Of a stretch of 32,194 nucleotides of DNA, positions 17,004 through 25,269 are shown piece by piece. Source of the DNA: an uncultured Prevotellaceae bacterium (GTDB lineage Bacteria; Bacteroidota; Bacteroidia; Bacteroidales; Bacteroidaceae); assembly GCA_902797505.1 (NCBI GenBank), contig CADBSW010000155.1, forward strand, positions 1 through 32,194, written 5' to 3'. The translations under genes and the position numbers were made by a program. The notes below the pieces were generated by a model. It had not been told where the DNA came from. It made no database searches and saw only the letters and a list, made by a program, of their open reading frames with translations. Numbering within the stretch: position 1 is the stretch's first letter; the number at the start of each line of letters is the position of its first letter.

Positions 17004-18171
17004 GAAAGCAAGAGAAATATCAAACATAGGGGCCGTCCTTTTCAGTTTCTTTGTGATGGGCTTCTGCGATATCGTAGGTATCAGCAGCGACTATGCCCGT
17101 GAGGCCTTCGGTTGGAGTCAGGGCATGGCAGGGTTGTTGCCATCGATGGTTTTCGTGTGGTTCCTATTCCTTAGTGTACCTGTCGGCATCAAGATGAATA
17201 AGTGGGGACGTAAGAACACCGTGTTATTAGGCATGGTCGTCACCATTGTCGGTATGATGATCCCTCTGATTGGTACTTCCTGGTCATGCCTGATCGGTTA
17301 TGCTGCCTTAGGAATCGGTAATGCGATATTACAGGTGTCTGAGAACCCCTTGATTAAGAATGTGGTGACCGACGAGAAGATCCTCACCAGTAGTCTGACG
17401 GCCGGACAGGTGGTGAAGGCCGTGTCTTCCTTCTGTGGTCCTTTCGTCATGCTCTTAGCCGTTAATGTCTTCGGTGGTGGTGATAAGCACTATTGGTATC
17501 TGGCATTCCCTATCTTAGGCTTTATCACCCTGCTCTCAGCCCTTTGGCTTATCCTTTCACCTATCGAACGGGAACCTATAGAGAAGACCCATGTGACGGT
17601 AGGAGAGACCTTCGCCCTGCTGAAGAACCCCACGATCCTTTTGCTCTTCTTCGGTATCTTCTTTGCCGTGGCTATCGATGTAGGTACCAACTTCGTATCT
17701 TCTAAGATTATGATCAACCGTTACGGATGGTCGGTTGCTGAGGCTGGCATGGCGCCCCAGGTGTATTTCATCTGTCGTACGATCGGAGCGTTCTTAGGCG
17801 TTTTCCTCATGACGAAGGTTTCTGATAGGGTATATTACCGTTGGAATATCATCACCTGTATCGTCGTCATCGTGTCATTGGCGTTTATACAACTGCCAGA
17901 GACATGGGCCTTGGCACAGATTGGTGCGATAGGATTCCTCTGCTCTTGTATCTTCCCGATCATCTATTCCATGGCCGTGCAGGCAGAGCCAGATAAGGCC
18001 AATCTGATTTCCGGACTGATGATCACTGCTGTGGCAGGTGGAGGCGCTGCGACGCCGTTTATCGGTTTTGCCACGGATGCTGCGGGAACGATCACGGCAG
18101 GTGTCTGTGTACTGTTGCTGTGTGCCGGGTATCTCACCTATTGTGCCTTTGGGATAAAGGTAACTCATTAA
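17002..18171 (+). CDS. MFS sugar transporter (FucP-like)
   Basis: This inner-membrane permease has 389 residues and about twelve membrane segments, the normal layout of the major facilitator superfamily. The loop after segment 2 carries GIKMNKWGRKNTV, the family A-like motif, and the two halves are joined by a charged stretch near 190 (LSPIEREPIEKTHVTVGE). QVSENPLIKNV near 112 resembles the L-fucose/glucose-galactose branch, where asparagine-proline is conserved in helix 4. The operon position says it imports the monosaccharide or disaccharide released by the enzymes upstream. The true substrate cannot be read from sequence. The gene is last in the operon and is followed by a terminator at 18241-18271. 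Confidence 0.88.
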   Translation: MKAREISNIGAVLFSFFVMGFCDIVGISSDYAREAFGWSQGMAGLLPSMVFVWFLFLSVPVGIKMNKWGRKNTVLLGMVVTIVGMMIPLIGTSWSCLIGYAALGIGNAILQVSENPLIKNVVTDEKILTSSLTAGQVVKAVSSFCGPFVMLLAVNVFGGGDKHYWYLAFPILGFITLLSALWLILSPIEREPIEKTHVTVGETFALLKNPTILLLFFGIFFAVAIDVGTNFVSSKIMINRYGWSVAEAGMAPQVYFICRTIGAFLGVFLMTKVSDRVYYRWNIITCIVVIVSLAFIQLPETWALAQIGAIGFLCSCIFPIIYSMAVQAEPDKANLISGLMITAVAGGGAATPFIGFATDAAGTITAGVCVLLLCAGYLTYCAFGIKVTH

Positions 18172-18240
18172 GAGAAAGGTTCATAGATTATTATATAGTT
18201 AATAGTTAGTATTATTAGGTGTTAGTTTTTTTTAAGGAGG

Positions 18241-18271
18241 GGTCAGATGCTGTGAAACATCTGACCTTTTT
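18241..18271 (+). terminator. Intrinsic terminator of the carbohydrate operon
   Basis: GGTCAGATG (18241-18249) pairs perfectly with CATCTGACC (18258-18266) across an 8-base loop, followed by five T. It stands 70 bases after the MFS stop codon. Confidence 0.85.
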
Positions 18272-18316
18272 GGGGGTTGGGTAAGTGAAGGGGGAAGGAA
18301 TGTGACATTGGGGTGC

Positions 18317-18403
18317 AAAAGACCGAGAGACCGAGAGACCGAGAGACTTTTTGGGGTTGAACTATTAACATAGGGGTGTAAAAGACCGTGAGACCGTGAG
18401 ACC
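18317..18403. repeat. GACCGAGA / GACCGTGA minisatellite, two arrays
   Basis: The first array is three copies of GACCGAGA from 18321 plus a partial copy to 18347. The second is two copies of GACCGTGA plus GACC at 18384-18403. Each is led by a similar GGGGTGYAAAAGACCG sequence (18310 and 18373), 63 bases apart. A single further copy (GACCGAGA) is at 19881-19888 and a larger array at 31607-31662. Confidence 0.85.
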
Positions 18404-18496
18404 ATTTGTGAATAATCTGTATCTAAAACATAGTCCCCTGCAAACGCGACGACTATGAACACATAGCGAATAAATAGCATGCATCAGTAGGATGAA

Positions 18497-19681
18497 TCAT
18501 GCTGTCTTTTTATGACGAATCAATTCCTGAGTTACTGAGTTATTGATATTGTTTCTTTCTTTAGCCTCAATTTCTTTATTAAATAATTTTTTGCCGAATG
18601 AATAGGGTAGTATAACAAACGAAGTATTATCGGCATTAATCATATATGTTAATCCAGATCTCATTCTTAAATCAAATTCTTTACATCCACTAAACATTCT
18701 CGTAGCAATTACTTTGCCGACTTGAATGGTTTCCAATAGAAGAATATAATCTCCTAAATGAGGGAATTCTTTTCTTTGAGGCTCTTTTTTATGGATATTA
18801 TTAATTGTTTGAGTTCCGTAAAGTGAACTGTCATGGATATTTCTATCATTATCATAATCATACGAGTTATTATTTTCACGAAGTCTGTTTATTGAACGCA
18901 AAAGAATCTGTCTAACTCTTTCTCCTGATATTCCCATGATGTCACCAATAGATTCTAACGTAAGTTGCTTTTTGGCACCCTCCAAGCCAAAATACTTTTT
19001 AAATATAAAACTCTCTCTGTCACGAAGTTGATTTAGAAGATGTTGAATATATTCCTTTTTGTATTCTAAATCGATGTAATCATTAATATTATCTGATTCT
19101 GATTCGAAAATATCATAATCATCTATACGGCATGTAGTATCTGATAAATCTCTCGGTAACTGATATGTGCCATGTACCAAATCAGGGTTAACTGTTATGT
19201 TATTAACAATATCGTCGGGTGATAATAGTTTATCATATCTTTGTTCGAATGATTCTACATATTTCCATACTTTCTTGTGTTTCTCTTGAATGATAGCAGG
19301 TATTGAAACTACATGAGTTAGTTTGTTCAAAGAATCTGATAATGATTCGCTAATTCTCCATCTTACAAAAGAATAATGAAAAGTGTTATTAGAATGAAAA
19401 TGGTCTAAAGCATTTTTGAACGCCAAAATACCTTCACTTATTAGATCTTCAAATGCGACCCCTCTATTAGAGTGTTTTCTGGCAATAGTTATAATTATTA
19501 ACATGTATCCTTTAACCAGCATCTCAAAGGCCTCTTGATCACCATTTTTATACTTAATAAATAGATCCTGTTTTTCTTTTTTTGAAAGCCTTTTGTAATC
19601 AAAGTTTTCAAGATACTTCCTTAGGTCACCATTCATATCTGAAGGTAACCATTTTTCCCTTTTAAAAAGATAATGTTTCAT
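18497..19681 (-). CDS. Divergent sigma-70-like factor with C-terminal extension
   Basis: The 394-residue protein has a recognisable sigma region 2 at about 45-115 (VKGYMLIIITIARKHSNRGVAFEDLISEGILAF, then FHYSFVRWRISESL in place of the usual FSTYATWWIRQ), a region-3-like stretch at about 125-165 and region 4 at about 215-270 (RESFIFKKYFGLEG, then TLESIGDIMGISGERVRQILLRSINRLR, a helix-turn-helix). After this come about 120 residues not found in ordinary sigma factors: an asparagine/aspartate-rich linker (270-300) and a small domain (305-375). No -10-recognition stretch close to housekeeping sigma is visible, so it is probably an alternative or phage/island-type factor. It has its own promoter and possible operator and is AT-rich compared with the carbohydrate genes. 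Targets are unknown; the neighbouring operons are candidates. Confidence 0.8.
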   Translation of the reverse strand: MKHYLFKREKWLPSDMNGDLRKYLENFDYKRLSKKEKQDLFIKYKNGDQEAFEMLVKGYMLIIITIARKHSNRGVAFEDLISEGILAFKNALDHFHSNNTFHYSFVRWRISESLSDSLNKLTHVVSIPAIIQEKHKKVWKYVESFEQRYDKLLSPDDIVNNITVNPDLVHGTYQLPRDLSDTTCRIDDYDIFESESDNINDYIDLEYKKEYIQHLLNQLRDRESFIFKKYFGLEGAKKQLTLESIGDIMGISGERVRQILLRSINRLRENNNSYDYDNDRNIHDSSLYGTQTINNIHKKEPQRKEFPHLGDYILLLETIQVGKVIATRMFSGCKEFDLRMRSGLTYMINADNTSFVILPYSFGKKLFNKEIEAKERNNINNSVTQELIRHKKTA

Positions 19682-19703
19682 GGTTGTATGTTTTTAATAT
19701 TAG

Positions 19704-19759
19704 ATTTGAAATGATTCAAATATCACCGCAAAGATAATTAAAAATTATGTTTATGCAAT
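19704..19759 (-). promoter_or_regulatory. Promoter and possible operator of the sigma-like gene
   Basis: On the minus strand ATTG (19756-19759, one mismatch to TTTG), a 19-base spacer and TATCTTTG (19729-19736, exact). Between the -7 box and the ATG lies a perfect inverted repeat, ATTTGAA (19704-19710) and TTCAAAT (19715-19721), which could bind a repressor. Confidence 0.55.
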
Positions 19760-19880
19760 AGCTTTCTTATAAAAATTCATTCAAAATAAAAAATGGATAC
19801 AAAATCAAATTGAAGCAGTTAGCCTTATCATCCCTGTAGTAACCCGTTCATCGGTATTTACGATCCCGATGAACACAAAA

Positions 19881-19888
19881 GACCGAGA
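19881..19888. repeat. Single GACCGAGA minisatellite copy
   Basis: One unit in the context ACAAAAGACCGAGAGTCC. It has the same AAAAGACCGAGAG lead as the arrays at 18317 and 31603 and lies between the sigma-like gene and the coiled-coil gene. Confidence 0.5.
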
Positions 19889-19909
19889 GTCCAGATGAAT
19901 CTTTAACAA

Positions 19910-20293
19910 CTATTGTTCAGGAGGTATTTGCATGTTATTCTTTTTTAGCTCATTTTCAAGTAGTTTTACCCGTTTCTCCAGTTGTCTAGCATATTTCTTC
20001 CATTTGCTGTTTTCATTCCTTTTTTCAACAAATTTTGACATGAGTACTGGTATTCTTTGTAATGTCTCATTTCGTTTATTACTGATTCTCTCAACCAGTT
20101 TCTCGAGTTCTCGTTTTGATTCAAGCCTACTGTTACTCAATCTCAGAGTTTTCACTTCCTCCTCCAGCTTTCGTGTGTAAGGCTCTAAGGATTCCATTTC
20201 CTTCAATAGCTTCCTATACCCCTCTATGATATACTTCATCTGCACCTCGTAAGGTACATCATTCTGAGGGTATGACCGATACTCATTTTCCAT
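19910..20293 (-). CDS. Small coiled-coil protein, unknown function
   Basis: This is a 127-residue, highly charged protein with no signal peptide and no membrane segment. From about residue 18 to 118 it is almost all predicted helix with heptad-type leucines and many K/E/R pairs (GYRKLLKEMESLEPYTRKL; EKRVKLLENELKK), so it is probably a cytoplasmic coiled coil. I do not recognise a family. It starts at an ATG 15 bases after the stop of a 45-residue membrane protein gene on the same strand, so the two look like one operon and may act together. Confidence 0.65.
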   Translation of the reverse strand: MENEYRSYPQNDVPYEVQMKYIIEGYRKLLKEMESLEPYTRKLEEEVKTLRLSNSRLESKRELEKLVERISNKRNETLQRIPVLMSKFVEKRNENSKWKKYARQLEKRVKLLENELKKNNMQIPPEQ

Positions 20294-20308
20294 GTTTACC
20301 TACTTTTA

Positions 20309-20446
20309 TTACATCCACCAATCCTTAAGCGACTTGTAGAATAAAAAGATGCAACATACTACTAATATCACTACACACCATGGCGATATCGACCACCCAA
20401 TCAGCAGGATAATAACGAGCCATACAAAGTATGCTATCTTTAACAT
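20309..20446 (-). CDS. 45-residue protein with two membrane spans
   Basis: A short reading frame from an ATG (20444-20446) to TAA encodes MLKIAYFVWLVIILL followed by GWSISPW, a second hydrophobic run (CVVILVVCCIFLFY) and the tail KSLKDWWM. It has two membrane-span-like stretches separated by a short turn, many tryptophans and a basic end. A -7 box (TACTTTTG on the minus strand, 20478-20485) stands 32 bases upstream of the start, and a coiled-coil gene follows after 15 bases. These support a real gene despite its size. The function is unknown; small hydrophobic proteins next to restriction or toxin genes are sometimes membrane effectors, but nothing here proves that. Confidence 0.5.
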   Translation of the reverse strand: MLKIAYFVWLVIILLIGWSISPWCVVILVVCCIFLFYKSLKDWWM

Positions 20447-20477
20447 ATCAGCAAATACTTATAATATAAAGATCCTT

Positions 20478-20485
20478 CAAAAGTA
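20478..20485 (-). promoter_or_regulatory. -7 promoter box of the small membrane protein operon
   Basis: TACTTTTG on the minus strand matches TAnnTTTG. It lies just after the stop of the secreted-protein gene and 32 bases before the 45-residue gene. No -33 TTTG is seen at the normal distance. Confidence 0.4.
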
Positions 20486-20490
20486 ATTAG

Positions 20491-20949
20491 TTATCGTATT
20501 CTTCTTATCCATCTTTTACTAGCCTCCATTCCCCATTGTACATGCCATGTCCTACCTATAACTTTATCTATTAGAATGAATTGATACATATTTTTTGTAG
20601 GATAAAGTTCAAACTGACCAGCTTCAATTGTTAACAATGAAAGATCTTCAGAGTTAATTGGTACACTTCCTTCATTATTCTCATCAAGAGACCATTGGAG
20701 TTGATCAATTTCACCTGTCTTAGTATTCAATTTCAAGAATGTATAAATATTATCCGTTGGGTATAATTTATAAACTTCAGGTGCATTTAAACTAAACTCA
20801 ATATTTTTTAGACGTAATAACATATCCATGAGCAGGGTGTCCCTGTCTGCCTGCGTTAAAGTAGATATTTTCTTATCTATAGCCTTCGTTTGAGAAAACG
20901 CCGATGATGTTAATAACACCATTAAAGTAATAGCAAGTAATTTTTTCAT
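20491..20949 (-). CDS. Small secreted protein with a duplicated YPT-QW motif
   Basis: The 152-residue protein has a signal peptide (MKKLLAITLMVLLTSSAFSQ), so it is exported to the periplasm or beyond. Two copies of a 26-residue unit are visible, at 61-86 and 114-139, of the pattern [KE]LYPTxNxYxFx[LI], then a G about ten residues on, ending in QW. Similar YPTxN...QW units occur in uncharacterised Bacteroidota proteins (recalled, not searched). The gene begins 28 bases after the stop of the Res gene, so it is the last gene of the restriction operon or read through from it. I cannot assign a function. Confidence 0.65.
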   Translation of the reverse strand: MKKLLAITLMVLLTSSAFSQTKAIDKKISTLTQADRDTLLMDMLLRLKNIEFSLNAPEVYKLYPTDNIYTFLKLNTKTGEIDQLQWSLDENNEGSVPINSEDLSLLTIEAGQFELYPTKNMYQFILIDKVIGRTWHVQWGMEASKRWIRRIR

Positions 20950-20977
20950 ATATCAATAGTTTATGTAAAATACGATA

Positions 20978-23900
20978 TTACTGAGTAATAATGTTTCTTA
21001 AATCAGAATAGCTCTTCACCACATCATAGCTGACTGTAGAATTTGAGATGGTGGCAAAGTGGCGTCGAGCACACTCTATCTTTATTTTTTCAGTATCCCT
21101 GAAGTCATTAACTTCATCACTCTCATAGCCTTTCGTTTCTGCAACGAAATAGATATGTTTTACATCTGATCCTTCTTTAAACACAATGGCCCAGTCTGGA
21201 TTATAATGCCCAGCCGGTGTATTGATATAGAAGCCACCTGGTAGTTTCGTATATACAGCGACTTCATTTTGTGTTTCAAGATCTTTTGCAAAATTCATCT
21301 CTATACCTTTTGAGTCAACCACGACAAGGTCATAAAGAGATTTAGCCGATTCTATGGCATTTACACCAAGTCGGCCCTTGAGAGCTGATGCACTGAAAAT
21401 ATCAGAATCAAATTTTTTATCCAGCTTATGATAAGTTACATGTTCTACAACTGCAATAGCCTTACATTCGTTGATAATATTAGAAGCATGAATAATAAAC
21501 TCTTCCGGATTGGCTTTAAACCAGTTGAAAGTCTTGGGGCTTATCTTTTGCAATATCGTTACGATAACCCTTCTTGTCAATCCTGTATTATCAACCAGTT
21601 TGCCAATAAGATCATATTTTACACTATCACCAACAAGTTCATGAATGGTTGTTGTCTTAGCTTCATGTACCTGCATGGCATTACCTACAACAAGCTGCTC
21701 TTTACTCTTGATCTTATTCATAGCACCTTCTACCATACGGATACTTATCTCTGATACTTTCAGACGGTTGTCTAATTCTATAACGGCTCTCTTGATCAAG
21801 TCATCTGTCTTAAAGTCTACAGTATAATATGTTCTATGATTGATTTTATTCCAAAGTGCCTGGAACTCTTTGCGCTCAAATCTCTTGTTATCAAACTTCG
21901 CTTCGCGAACTTGCCTTGCATCCTCAGGACGTACAGTATCAGGATTGAATACAGCATCAAGACGATTGACGATATCCGTCTTGAACTCGTTGTATTCCTC
22001 TCCGAAGTCCAATGTTCCTTGTTGCTTTTCATCGTGGAACTTTTGTGTCAGCTGTCCCTGGCGGTTGACATAACCATTCGCCGCCAATGAAGCGAAGAGG
22101 AAACTAGCACCGAGGTCGTCAATCTTCTGTTTCTCACCCCGTGCATTTGTAACCACCATGCCGGCAAACAACGAAGGCTGCACCTTGATGGGACGATCAC
22201 CCACAGCGTCTGCAATCTCCGTCTGAAGCTTTGAAGCAAAGGAGTTATACGACTCACTTGCAATAACGGTCAGCTCATTAACCTCAAACACTCTTCCGTG
22301 CAACACATTTTCATCTTGTCGCTCTCCCTCTGCATTTACACAAAGGCGCATACCACGACCTACCTCCTGACGTTTCTTTGTCTGGTTGTCGCTGTCTTTG
22401 AGCGTACAAATCTGGAACACGTTAGGGTTATCCCAGCCCTCTTTCAGGGCAGAGTGAGAGAAGATAAAACGAGTAGGCTCAGAGAATGAAAGCAATCGTT
22501 CCTTGTCTTTCATAATCAATTCATAGGCAGAGGCATCGTTACTACTTTCATTTCTCACTTCTGTGGCTTTAGGCTGAATGTAGTGCCCTTTCTTGTCACG
22601 TGAGAAATAACCATTATGCACTTGGTTCGCACTGAACTTCTTCAGATAAGCCACATATTCGGGATCATCAGAGAACTCCAGTTGTAATTGCCCAACTATA
22701 TTGTTATATTCCTCCTCAAAGATTTCTGCATATTTACCATTTCTGGTACCACCACCTGCCTCGTATAGACGGTAGTTATCCACATGATCAATAAAGAAAA
22801 GAGAAAGACATTTAATGCCCAATTTAAACAATTTTCTTTCTTTAGCTATATGCGAAAGAATTGTCTCACGAATCTGGTGTCTACGAACATATATTTCATT
22901 TACCCTACCCACCATTTCGCCTTCGCTCAATACCAAACCATTTAAAAAGCGTACGGTGTGATTATAGCCATCAATGCTCTCTATACGGTAATTGTTAGTG
23001 TATTCCTCTAACTGTCCTGACTGCTGATAAATATCAAAACCATCAGAAACGGTCTGAGTCACCTGCCTGATGGAGTTTGCCATCCGTTTGTCGAAACCGA
23101 TACGGGCTACGGGATTACCTTTTGATAGTTCGATGCTTTCCAGATATACATAGCCATTGGTGGCTGTTGTACCCTTCTGTTCAATACCCTTAACTGAGAT
23201 TTTCTTCACCAACTTCATATTGTAGGCATCCATTGCATCCAGGCGATACACCATATTCACGATGTCACCGGCTCTGTGTGTCGCACTATACAACAAAGTA
23301 AAAAGTGGATGAAACTCTTTGAGTCTGTTTCGTGTAGCATTATTACGATCCGCACCAAGTACAGACTGTGGTTCATCGATGATAAGGATGGGATTCGTAG
23401 AAGCAATCACATCGATAGGCTTACGTGAGCGGAATGCATCCAATTTCATATAGATGCGCCTTGCATCCTCACCACGAGCAGCAAAAGCCTGGGTATTGAT
23501 GATCATCACGTGCATATTACTGTCGCTGGCAAACTGATCAATCTTGGTCAGCTGTTTACTGTCATAGATAAACGACTGTATGCGCTTACCATATTCTGCA
23601 GCAAAATGCTCGCTCATTATCTCGAATGAGCGACTCACGCCCTCACGAATGGCAATGCTTGGTACAACGATAATAAACTTACTCCAGCCATATAGTTTGT
23701 TCAGTTCGAACATGGTCTTAATGTAGGTGTAAGTTTTTCCTGTACCCGTTTCCATTTCAATAGTGAGACGTAAGTCTCTGCTATCTATCGTTTCCGAAGG
23801 GCGTAATTGTGCTGGTATCTGTATCGCACGTATATTATCCAGCAACTGTCCTTCAGGAACAGTGATCGGCTGATTGCGGAAACCCACGACATCAAAAAGA

Positions 23901-24037
23901 TCATAAGTTCCTTGATTGCTCCAACCCATGTCGTGCGTAAACTCAACCATCGCCTGATTGCGCTGCCCACGGAACACATCCGTCACGGCACGCGCTGCAT
24001 CCGTCTGGAATTGCTGGTTTTTGAATTTAAGTTTCAT
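20978..24037 (-). CDS. Type III restriction endonuclease subunit Res
   Basis: This is the restriction subunit of a Type III restriction-modification system: a superfamily 2 helicase/translocase with a nuclease domain that cleaves DNA between two inversely oriented unmodified sites, in complex with Mod. It has 1019 residues. Walker A is ETGTGKT at 96-102, Walker B is DEPQ at 221-224, motif III is YSATHR, and motifs V-VI are in KEGWDNPNVFQICTLKDS and RQEVGRGMRL. At the C terminus P947-D948 and E967-T968-K969 (PDWAIV ... FVAETKG) form a PD-(D/E)xK nuclease site. All key residues are present, so it looks active. The start is the ATG at 24035-24037; a TTG further out is less likely. It is separated from mod by two membrane-protein genes instead of directly following it. 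Confidence 0.92.
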   Translation of the reverse strand: MKLKFKNQQFQTDAARAVTDVFRGQRNQAMVEFTHDMGWSNQGTYDLFDVVGFRNQPITVPEGQLLDNIRAIQIPAQLRPSETIDSRDLRLTIEMETGTGKTYTYIKTMFELNKLYGWSKFIIVVPSIAIREGVSRSFEIMSEHFAAEYGKRIQSFIYDSKQLTKIDQFASDSNMHVMIINTQAFAARGEDARRIYMKLDAFRSRKPIDVIASTNPILIIDEPQSVLGADRNNATRNRLKEFHPLFTLLYSATHRAGDIVNMVYRLDAMDAYNMKLVKKISVKGIEQKGTTATNGYVYLESIELSKGNPVARIGFDKRMANSIRQVTQTVSDGFDIYQQSGQLEEYTNNYRIESIDGYNHTVRFLNGLVLSEGEMVGRVNEIYVRRHQIRETILSHIAKERKLFKLGIKCLSLFFIDHVDNYRLYEAGGGTRNGKYAEIFEEEYNNIVGQLQLEFSDDPEYVAYLKKFSANQVHNGYFSRDKKGHYIQPKATEVRNESSNDASAYELIMKDKERLLSFSEPTRFIFSHSALKEGWDNPNVFQICTLKDSDNQTKKRQEVGRGMRLCVNAEGERQDENVLHGRVFEVNELTVIASESYNSFASKLQTEIADAVGDRPIKVQPSLFAGMVVTNARGEKQKIDDLGASFLFASLAANGYVNRQGQLTQKFHDEKQQGTLDFGEEYNEFKTDIVNRLDAVFNPDTVRPEDARQVREAKFDNKRFERKEFQALWNKINHRTYYTVDFKTDDLIKRAVIELDNRLKVSEISIRMVEGAMNKIKSKEQLVVGNAMQVHEAKTTTIHELVGDSVKYDLIGKLVDNTGLTRRVIVTILQKISPKTFNWFKANPEEFIIHASNIINECKAIAVVEHVTYHKLDKKFDSDIFSASALKGRLGVNAIESAKSLYDLVVVDSKGIEMNFAKDLETQNEVAVYTKLPGGFYINTPAGHYNPDWAIVFKEGSDVKHIYFVAETKGYESDEVNDFRDTEKIKIECARRHFATISNSTVSYDVVKSYSDLRNIITQ

Positions 24038-24071
24038 ATATGAATGAATCGAATTATACAAATTTAATTTA

Positions 24072-24677
24072 CTATTCTAATATCATCATCTTACCTGAGC
24101 CAAAACATTTACCACAACTATATTTTCTTTCATGCTTATGCCTGTCTGAGCGGAAACAAACAGCACATGGTATACCATTCTCATTACCTTCAAACCAATA
24201 GTCCCCCAAATCAACATAACCTTTTCCGTTACATTTATCACAAGTCTTATAGCCTTTAATAATTTTATTATTATTTAATGCATTATATTCATTATCATTT
24301 ATTGAACGAGAGGTAGAAGATTTTGTGGGAAGCGTATTGCTATTATTAGAAGAATTAGATGGGGTAATCATTGTATTATTACTTTGATTTTTCCCTTTTT
24401 TCCCTTCACGGTATTCCGTAGGTTGACTATTGGTATGCGTATAGTCTTTCAAACTGCCATTGTTGTTTGGAGATGTAGTTTGCTTGTATTCTACATTGTA
24501 TCCATTAGAAGTCCCATACCCCCCAGAGCCACCGCTGACATGGCTTGAACCAAATCTTGGTAATTTCAAGTCTCCTTTTATTAAATGTTCTGTACAACCC
24601 CTTATACCGGATATGATAGCCGCAACTATAATGATAGCCAATAAACATCCACACCCATCATTGTTTCGATATGCCAT
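24072..24677 (-). CDS. Membrane-anchored CxxCxGxG cysteine-rich protein
   Basis: The 201-residue protein has a hydrophobic segment at about 11-25 near the N terminus, then a long low-complexity part rich in Ser, Asn, Gly and Thr (45-135), and a C-terminal domain with two CxxCxGxG motifs, CDKCNGKG at 146-153 and CGKCFGSG at 188-195, plus C171 and C174. Two such motifs resemble half of a DnaJ-type zinc domain. This predicts one membrane anchor, a flexible linker and a zinc-binding head. The start is the ATG at 24675-24677. The gene stands between the zinc-ribbon gene and res. It is AT-rich. The function is unknown; it is not a normal Type III R-M component. Confidence 0.65.
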   Translation of the reverse strand: MAYRNNDGCGCLLAIIIVAAIISGIRGCTEHLIKGDLKLPRFGSSHVSGGSGGYGTSNGYNVEYKQTTSPNNNGSLKDYTHTNSQPTEYREGKKGKNQSNNTMITPSNSSNNSNTLPTKSSTSRSINDNEYNALNNNKIIKGYKTCDKCNGKGYVDLGDYWFEGNENGIPCAVCFRSDRHKHERKYSCGKCFGSGKMMILE

Positions 24678-24730
24678 TTCTTTTGTTATATTTTTAATCA
24701 ATCAAAGTATAGATTGCTGCAATCAGAAAA

Positions 24731-25240
24731 TCAAACTAAGTAAAATGCAACAGAGGCCACTGTGATAATGTAGGCAATTGTGACTAAGCATCCCTTGTTA
24801 TACTTTTCTATTTCTCTTTTTGTAGCCAATGCATTAAAGTAATATGCTCTGTATACATCTTCATTGGATATTTCCTTTCCATTATTAGCACAGTCAGGAC
24901 ATAATCTTATATACATGATATCTGAGGAAGCTTTTATTTTCATCCAACCCGGCATAATCGCATTTCCGAGACCAACTGAAAGATTTGATATTTTCCGTTT
25001 GATAACGGCTTCATTTATAAGATGTTTCTTTCTGCATCGAGGACAATAGAAATATATTTTGAAGTCGTTCAGAGCCTTATTTATCTTTGCCTCGATTTGA
25101 GCCTCTGATAAATAGATCCAATCGTCATCAATATATCCTTTTATCTTCTTATCGTCATAAGATCCTTCTTCTAAGGCCTCCCATTGGCGAACACGATCTA
25201 TTAAGTCAATATATTTTGTATCCCAATATTTATTGATCAT
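24731..25240 (-). CDS. Zinc-ribbon protein with C-terminal membrane anchor
   Basis: The 169-residue protein carries CPRC at 66-69 and CPDC at 114-117, a typical four-cysteine zinc ribbon with a long insertion, and ends in a single hydrophobic stretch (about 151-168) that should insert in the membrane with the bulk in the cytoplasm. Before the ribbon is an acidic helical region (residues 1-60). The start is an ATG 29 bases after the mod stop codon. I do not recognise a named family. Its position between mod and res and its shared traits with the next gene (membrane anchor plus paired cysteines) suggest the two work together. Confidence 0.65.
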   Translation of the reverse strand: MINKYWDTKYIDLIDRVRQWEALEEGSYDDKKIKGYIDDDWIYLSEAQIEAKINKALNDFKIYFYCPRCRKKHLINEAVIKRKISNLSVGLGNAIMPGWMKIKASSDIMYIRLCPDCANNGKEISNEDVYRAYYFNALATKREIEKYNKGCLVTIAYIITVASVAFYLV

Positions 25241-25269
25241 ATTACTTTATATAAATGATTATCATATAA

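Larger units (their letters stand above)
18172..18496. other. 325-base intergenic region between converging genes
   Basis: No gene is supported. It holds the terminator of the carbohydrate operon and two minisatellite arrays of the GACCGAGA family. It is also the left boundary of the AT-richer accessory island that starts with the sigma-factor gene. Confidence 0.7.

Noticed and set aside
18317..18403. Repeats that could be a CRISPR array
   Set aside because: Units are 8 bases and contiguous, with no unique spacers and no cas genes nearby; it is a minisatellite.
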